From the NCBI GenBank assembly GCA_037388705.1, contig JARRJY010000070.1, positions 1-10,097 of the forward strand: a stretch of 10,097 nt of DNA, given 5' to 3'. The stretch comes from JARRJY01 sp037388705 (GTDB lineage: Bacteria > Pseudomonadota > Gammaproteobacteria > UBA6429 > Thiohalophilaceae). This document shows positions 6,436-10,097 of the stretch, piece after piece. Both the position numbers and the translations under genes were made by a program. Each line of letters begins with the position of its first letter. Positions within the stretch are counted from its first letter, which is position 1. Below the pieces are notes generated by a model. It saw only the letters and a list, made by a program, of their open reading frames with translations. It had not been told where the DNA came from and made no database searches.

Positions 6436-9180
6436 GTGGACCTTATCGATACCAGTAATTCTGACAGCACTACGCTCAAACAAAAACAACAGCGTATTAA
6501 CCTGGAAGCTCACAGCTCTTCCATTGAACATGTATTACAAAATATATCTTCATCAGCGCAGGGATTATCCCTAGGCCAGGTTCAACAAAGGTGTGCAATA
6601 TTTGGCTATAACCAGTTACCTGAAACAAAACCTGTCACACTGTTAAAAATATTTTCTCGCCAGTTCCTCAATCCACTTATTTATATTTTGCTGGTTGCAG
6701 CTGTTGTCTCACTATTCATTAGCGAGCTATCCGATGCCATCTTTATTGGCATCGTTTTGCTGGTTAACTCCATTGTTGGAACCATACAGGAGTTTTCTGC
6801 ACAAAAAAGTGCTTCATCTCTGAAACAGCTGATCACACAGACTGCCCATGTTATCCGTAATGGTGAAAATTTTGAAATCAATGCCAGGGAACTGGTGCCC
6901 GGTGATATTGTTTTACTCGAATCAGGAAAAAAAGTTCCTGCTGATCTACGCCTGATCGATTCCTACGGGCTGGAAATGGATGTGTCCTTGTTAACCGGGG
7001 AATCCATGCCGGTGGCTCATAATGCTGAACTAATACTTGCTGAAGATACTGTTACGGCAGATCGCATAAACATAGCTTATACCGGAACACTGGTTACACG
7101 CGGCAGGGCAACCGGTGTCGTTATTGCAACCGGGCAGGAAACACAACTTGGGCAGATAGCCGAGGATGTACTGGCAAGGCGACAGGTAAAACCTCCCTTG
7201 ATGTTACGTATGGAAAAATTTTCCATGCGTATCAGTATTATCATGGGTTTGATGGTAATTATTCTTGGTGCCATCAGCTTGAGTCGCGGTATGCCATTTA
7301 CAGACATGTTACTTATGTCTGCGGCACTTGCCGTTGCGGCTATCCCTGAGGGCCTGCCAGTTGCCATGACCATTGCCCTTTCTATTTCAATGCGACGCAT
7401 GGCAAAGAAAAACGTGATTGTACGTAAACTGGTTACCGTGGAAGCTTTAGGTTCCTGCACTTATATTGCAACAGACAAAACCGGTACCTTAACGGTTAAT
7501 CAGCTTACCGTACGAAAATTACTCACGCCAGATGGAGTGAGTTTTAAAGTTAGTGGTGAAGGACTTCAACCTGATGGCGAAATTACTCCTGTAACCGGAG
7601 AACTCACTGAACCGCAAAAGTTATGGTTAGATCGCGTATGCAAAACCGTTACCCTGGCAAACGAGGCCTATATCGGGAAACGTAACGGCCAGTGGCTACA
7701 CCAGGGTGATACAGTTGATGTTGCCATGCTGGTCCTGGCGCATAAATGGAAATTTGTTCGCCCAATATTACTGGAGCAGTACCCGCAACTGGATACCATA
7801 CCTTATGAATCAATTGACCAGTTTTCTGCTTCCCTAAACAGGGATAACCAGCACCATCTTGTTTCTATCAAAGGCGCCATGGAACGTTTGTTACCCATGT
7901 GTAGTCATATGGCTTCTCTCTCTGGCGATGTTCCTGTGGATGTGCCTTGTATCGAACAACTCGCGCATCAAATGGCAGAACAAGGATACCGCGTGATGGC
8001 CGTTGTAAGTGGTTACCTGGAAAAAAATACATCAGAACGCCTTGCCATAAATGCACTCAGGGATCTCACTTTCCTGGGCCTGGTTGGCATGAATGACCCG
8101 TTAAGAAAAGAAGCGTCAGCAGCTATCAGGCAGTGCCATGATGCCGGGATTAAAGTTGCCATGTTAACTGGTGATCACCCGGTCACGGCACTGGCAATCG
8201 GGCGAGAACTTAGCCTGGCCAGTGACAAAACACCTGTTATAACCGGCCATGATTTAAAACAGGCAGCCGGATCAATAGAGGATTTTGACGCCCTGACAAA
8301 CCGGTCAGCCATTTTTGCGCGTGTTGAACCACATCAAAAGCTGGGTATTGTTCAATCACTGCAACGTAATGGTCATTTTGTTGCTGTCACTGGCGATGGT
8401 GCAAATGATGCACCTGCGCTACGTGCTGCTCACGTAGGCGTTGCCATGGGTAAAAGTGGTACCGATGTCGCACGTGAAACCGCGGACATGATACTCACTG
8501 ATGATAATTTTTCATCCATTGTCTCCGGAATTGAAGAAGGCAGGATTGCCTATGCCAATGTACGAAAAGTGATACTGCTGTTACTTACTACCGGCGCCAG
8601 TGAGCTTATTTTGTTTGTCTTGTCACTTATTGCAGGATTACCTTTACCGCTAACCGCGGTACAACTGTTGTGGTTAAACCTGGTAACCAATGGTATCCAG
8701 GACGTGGCTCTTGCCTTTGAACCCGGTGAAGGTGATGAATTAAAACGATCTCCGAGGAAGCCTAACGAACCGGTCTTTAATCGTCTCATGATTGAACGTG
8801 TGTTATCTGTTTCCATAGTCATAGGCACCGTTTCTTTCCTGGCTTTTGATTGGTTACTACGACACGGATATAGCATTGACCAGGCCCGCAATAGCATTTT
8901 GTTATTAATGGTTTTATTTGAAAACGTACATGTTTTCAACAGCCGCTCTGAAACACGCTCGGTATTCACCCATAATCCACTTCGCAACCTGTTCCTGCTG
9001 CTTGGCACAATCGGTGCTCAACTTGTTCATATCGGCGCCATGTACACACCAGGTCTAAGAGAGGTACTGGATATTCAACCCGTTGGTCTTGCCAGCTGGT
9101 TTACCCTGTTACAGCTGGCGTTAATTGCTTTACTGGCTTCAGAACTTCATAAAGCAGCCTGGCACCTCAGATATAAATAG
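6436..9180 (+). CDS. P2-type (SERCA-like) cation-transporting P-type ATPase
   Basis: 914-residue inner-membrane pump using ATP to move a cation. The length and ten predicted membrane segments fit P2 ATPases: M1 about 79-95, M2 101-118, M3 264-282, M4 289-312, M5 711-733, M6 738-760, M7-M10 about 786-906. Actuator motif TGES (187-190); M4 PEGLP (304-308, Glu305); phosphorylated Asp347 in DKTGTLT; FSAS (463-466) and KGA (479-481) in the nucleotide domain; MLTGDHP (576-582); hinge GDGANDAP (653-660). An N-terminal cation-ATPase domain (about 25-95) precedes M1. There is no CxxC or histidine-rich metal-binding domain and no CPC in M4, so it is not a heavy-metal P1B pump. M5-M6 align well to SERCA, keeping Glu723, Asn748 and Thr751, but Gly720 and Asn752 replace two calcium ligands, so the ion is uncertain. 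Start GTG 6436 gives the right frame; the ATG at 6434 is out of frame. Likely cotranscribed with the preceding two-component pair. Confidence 0.93.
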   Translation: MDLIDTSNSDSTTLKQKQQRINLEAHSSSIEHVLQNISSSAQGLSLGQVQQRCAIFGYNQLPETKPVTLLKIFSRQFLNPLIYILLVAAVVSLFISELSDAIFIGIVLLVNSIVGTIQEFSAQKSASSLKQLITQTAHVIRNGENFEINARELVPGDIVLLESGKKVPADLRLIDSYGLEMDVSLLTGESMPVAHNAELILAEDTVTADRINIAYTGTLVTRGRATGVVIATGQETQLGQIAEDVLARRQVKPPLMLRMEKFSMRISIIMGLMVIILGAISLSRGMPFTDMLLMSAALAVAAIPEGLPVAMTIALSISMRRMAKKNVIVRKLVTVEALGSCTYIATDKTGTLTVNQLTVRKLLTPDGVSFKVSGEGLQPDGEITPVTGELTEPQKLWLDRVCKTVTLANEAYIGKRNGQWLHQGDTVDVAMLVLAHKWKFVRPILLEQYPQLDTIPYESIDQFSASLNRDNQHHLVSIKGAMERLLPMCSHMASLSGDVPVDVPCIEQLAHQMAEQGYRVMAVVSGYLEKNTSERLAINALRDLTFLGLVGMNDPLRKEASAAIRQCHDAGIKVAMLTGDHPVTALAIGRELSLASDKTPVITGHDLKQAAGSIEDFDALTNRSAIFARVEPHQKLGIVQSLQRNGHFVAVTGDGANDAPALRAAHVGVAMGKSGTDVARETADMILTDDNFSSIVSGIEEGRIAYANVRKVILLLLTTGASELILFVLSLIAGLPLPLTAVQLLWLNLVTNGIQDVALAFEPGEGDELKRSPRKPNEPVFNRLMIERVLSVSIVIGTVSFLAFDWLLRHGYSIDQARNSILLLMVLFENVHVFNSRSETRSVFTHNPLRNLFLLLGTIGAQLVHIGAMYTPGLREVLDIQPVGLASWFTLLQLALIALLASELHKAAWHLRYK

Positions 9181-9189
9181 CCACTCTTA

Positions 9190-9255
9190 CAGGTAACAAC
9201 CCTATAACATATTTAATCTGTCAGGTATCTTGCCGACAACCCCTATAGACAATAT
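9190..9255 (+). repeat. Degenerate direct repeat in the ATPase-kinase gap
   Basis: Copy 1 (9190-9212) reads CAGGTA, ACAACCCTATA, ACATAT. Copy 2 (9222-9255) has the same blocks in order (CAGGTA, ACAACCCCTATA, ACAATAT) with short insertions. The copies lie upstream of and within the promoter candidate for the next gene, so they could be operator half-sites. They are gapped and may be coincidental. I see no intrinsic terminator after the ATPase in this 103-base gap. Confidence 0.25.
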
Positions 9256-9258
9256 AAA
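9230..9258 (+). promoter_or_regulatory. Candidate sigma70 promoter for the GAF histidine kinase
   Basis: TTGCCG (9230-9235, 4 of 6 to consensus) and TATAAA (9253-9258, 5 of 6) are separated by 17 bases. The predicted start is near 9265, giving a leader of about 19 bases before ATG 9284. Contains TTGCCGACAA (9230-9239) and GACAATATAAAA (9248-9259), both also present upstream of the Ser/Thr kinase. Confidence 0.5.
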
Positions 9259-9283
9259 AATAAATGGACTAAGATAGTTTTAT

Positions 9284-10060
9284 ATGGATAGTAGCCATAA
9301 ATCCTTAAAGGAACTGATTGCAGGTACTGCTCCTGAAATTGGCGCTTCTTTTTTTAATGTTTTTGTTGAACATTTTGCCAAAGCTTATGATGCTCAATAT
9401 GCCATTGCCAACGAGCTGGTCAATGAGAACCCGCTGACTGTGCGCACCCTGGCATTCTGGCAGAACGGCCGGTTCGCCAAAAATTTTGAATACCCGGTCA
9501 AAACCACGCCTTGTCAGAAAGTCTATGAACAAGGCACGGCTTATTTTCCATCTGACATTCAAAAAATCTTTAACGAAGATAAAGACCTGGTTGATATGGG
9601 TGTACATAGTTATCTTGGTACACAACTCACATCCCATGACGGTAAGGTGATTGGTCATATTTGTGTGCTGGGCAACAACCCACTTGGAGAAGATGAGGGC
9701 GCGAAGGAAATATTAAAAGTCTTTGCTGCACGTGCCAGTGCTGAACTGGAACGGTTAAAAATGGAAGAGGAAATTAACCAACACCGGGAACATCTAAAAA
9801 CACTGGTCGACGAAAAAACACGGGAACTTAAACACGCGAAACAAATAGCCGAACACTCCAGCACTGCCAAATCAGAATTTACTTCCCGTATGAGCCATGA
9901 ATTACGTACCCCGCTTAATGTCATTATTGGCTACACCGAGATGCTGAAAGAAAATCTTGATGGCCAGATCCTGGACAGAGACGCAGAATACCTGGATACC
10001 ATAATGGCTTCTGGCTGGGACCTGTTGAAGCTGGTTGAAGATGTTCCCGGTGTTGGTTAA
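9284..10060 (+). CDS. GAF-domain sensor histidine kinase, 3' end replaced by an inverted-repeat junction
   Basis: Soluble-looking sensor kinase (no membrane segment seen). A GAF domain spans about residues 18-155, with the typical TTPCQKVYEQGTAYFP (74-89) and MGVHSYLGTQL followed by GKVIGHICVLG (105-130). A coiled coil lies at about 152-195, then a HisKA domain with phosphoacceptor His205 in SHELRTPLN. The frame stops at 10060 after 258 codons, before any ATP-binding domain. Genuine sequence ends around codon 252-254: from 10039 on, the DNA is the exact reverse complement of 9737-9795. The last residues (PGVG) and the stop are therefore antisense of an earlier part of the same gene. Kinases of this type usually continue with a rest-of-dimerisation helix and a HATPase domain, often a receiver domain too. 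Treat this as an incomplete gene, not a natural short protein. The start has no obvious Shine-Dalgarno; the promoter candidate supports ATG 9284. Its input signal is unknown. Confidence 0.8.
   Translation: MDSSHKSLKELIAGTAPEIGASFFNVFVEHFAKAYDAQYAIANELVNENPLTVRTLAFWQNGRFAKNFEYPVKTTPCQKVYEQGTAYFPSDIQKIFNEDKDLVDMGVHSYLGTQLTSHDGKVIGHICVLGNNPLGEDEGAKEILKVFAARASAELERLKMEEEINQHREHLKTLVDEKTRELKHAKQIAEHSSTAKSEFTSRMSHELRTPLNVIIGYTEMLKENLDGQILDRDAEYLDTIMASGWDLLKLVEDVPGVG
9737..9795 (+). repeat. Inverted repeat, left arm (native coding copy)
   Basis: Codes for part of the coiled coil between GAF and HisKA in the histidine kinase. It fits the reading frame and family and is therefore the original copy. 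Its exact reverse complement is at 10039-10097, with 243 bases between the arms. Confidence 0.97.
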
Positions 10061-10097
10061 TTTCCTCTTCCATTTTTAACCGTTCCAGTTCAGCACT
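10039..10097 (-). repeat. Inverted repeat, right arm (fold-back junction, probable artefact)
   Basis: 59 of 59 bases are the reverse complement of 9737-9795, and the match continues to the last base of the window. It interrupts the HisKA domain where the family would continue with a VEDVLDLSRIE-like stretch. The first seven bases, AGATGTT, fit both the expected native sequence and the inverted copy, which suggests a microhomology jump. Confidence 0.95.

Noticed and set aside
6434..6436. ATG as alternative start of the P-type ATPase
   Set aside because: It is in a different reading frame, which meets a stop near 6572; GTG at 6436 is the start consistent with the protein.
7077..7460. 127-codon minus-strand open frame inside the ATPase gene
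   Set aside because: The opposite frame encodes essential ATPase motifs here (PEGLP, DKTGTLT nearby); the antisense frame has no domain signature.
9284..10060. A natural short GAF-HisKA protein without an ATP-binding domain
   Set aside because: The stop codon lies inside a perfect inverted copy of an upstream part of the same gene, so the C-terminus is not native.
1..10097. Mobile element, CRISPR array, tRNA, rRNA or phage genes
   Set aside because: No transposase or integrase motifs, regularly spaced repeats or structural RNA patterns were seen; all long frames are accounted for by the listed genes.

Overview
The window looks like chromosomal DNA from a gammaproteobacterium, probably uncultured. 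The main support is an LptM-type lipoprotein gene directly upstream of lysA, an arrangement known from Gammaproteobacteria. Further support comes from a Cache/HAMP histidine kinase paired with an NtrC-family regulator. Base composition is moderate by eye. Nothing in the sequence fixes genus or family. I see no transposase, integrase, CRISPR array, tRNA or rRNA.

Layout. Positions 1-661 (minus) hold the N-terminal 220 residues of a Hanks-type Ser/Thr protein kinase that runs off the left edge. A 190-base gap with a candidate promoter for it follows. A compact minus-strand operon then runs right to left: lptM (start reassigned to 2958), lysA (diaminopimelate decarboxylase) and a class I SAM-dependent methyltransferase. 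The 155 bases between the lptM and histidine-kinase start codons carry back-to-back promoters. To the right, on the plus strand, come a membrane histidine kinase (3114-5066), its sigma54-activating response regulator (5069-6409) and a 914-residue P2-type cation ATPase (6436-9180). The gaps between these three are 2 and 26 bases, so they probably form one transcription unit. After a 103-base gap with its own promoter candidate comes the start of a GAF-domain histidine kinase (9284 onward).

How the genes work together. The lptM-lysA-methyltransferase unit is housekeeping: envelope assembly, lysine synthesis and an unassigned methylation. The plus-strand unit suggests a cation-homeostasis module: a periplasmic sensor, a sigma54 enhancer-binding protein and an ion pump. 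Which ion is moved or sensed is not known. The pump keeps all catalytic motifs but differs from SERCA at two calcium-ligand positions.

The most consequential observation is at the right edge. The last 59 bases (10039-10097) are a perfect reverse complement of 9737-9795, inside the same gene. This fold-back creates the apparent stop codon of the last gene and looks like an amplification or assembly chimera, so the real kinase is almost certainly longer. I did not find a clearly new defence or mobile system. The most biologically interesting points are the sensor-regulator-pump operon and a sequence motif shared by two kinase-gene promoter regions.
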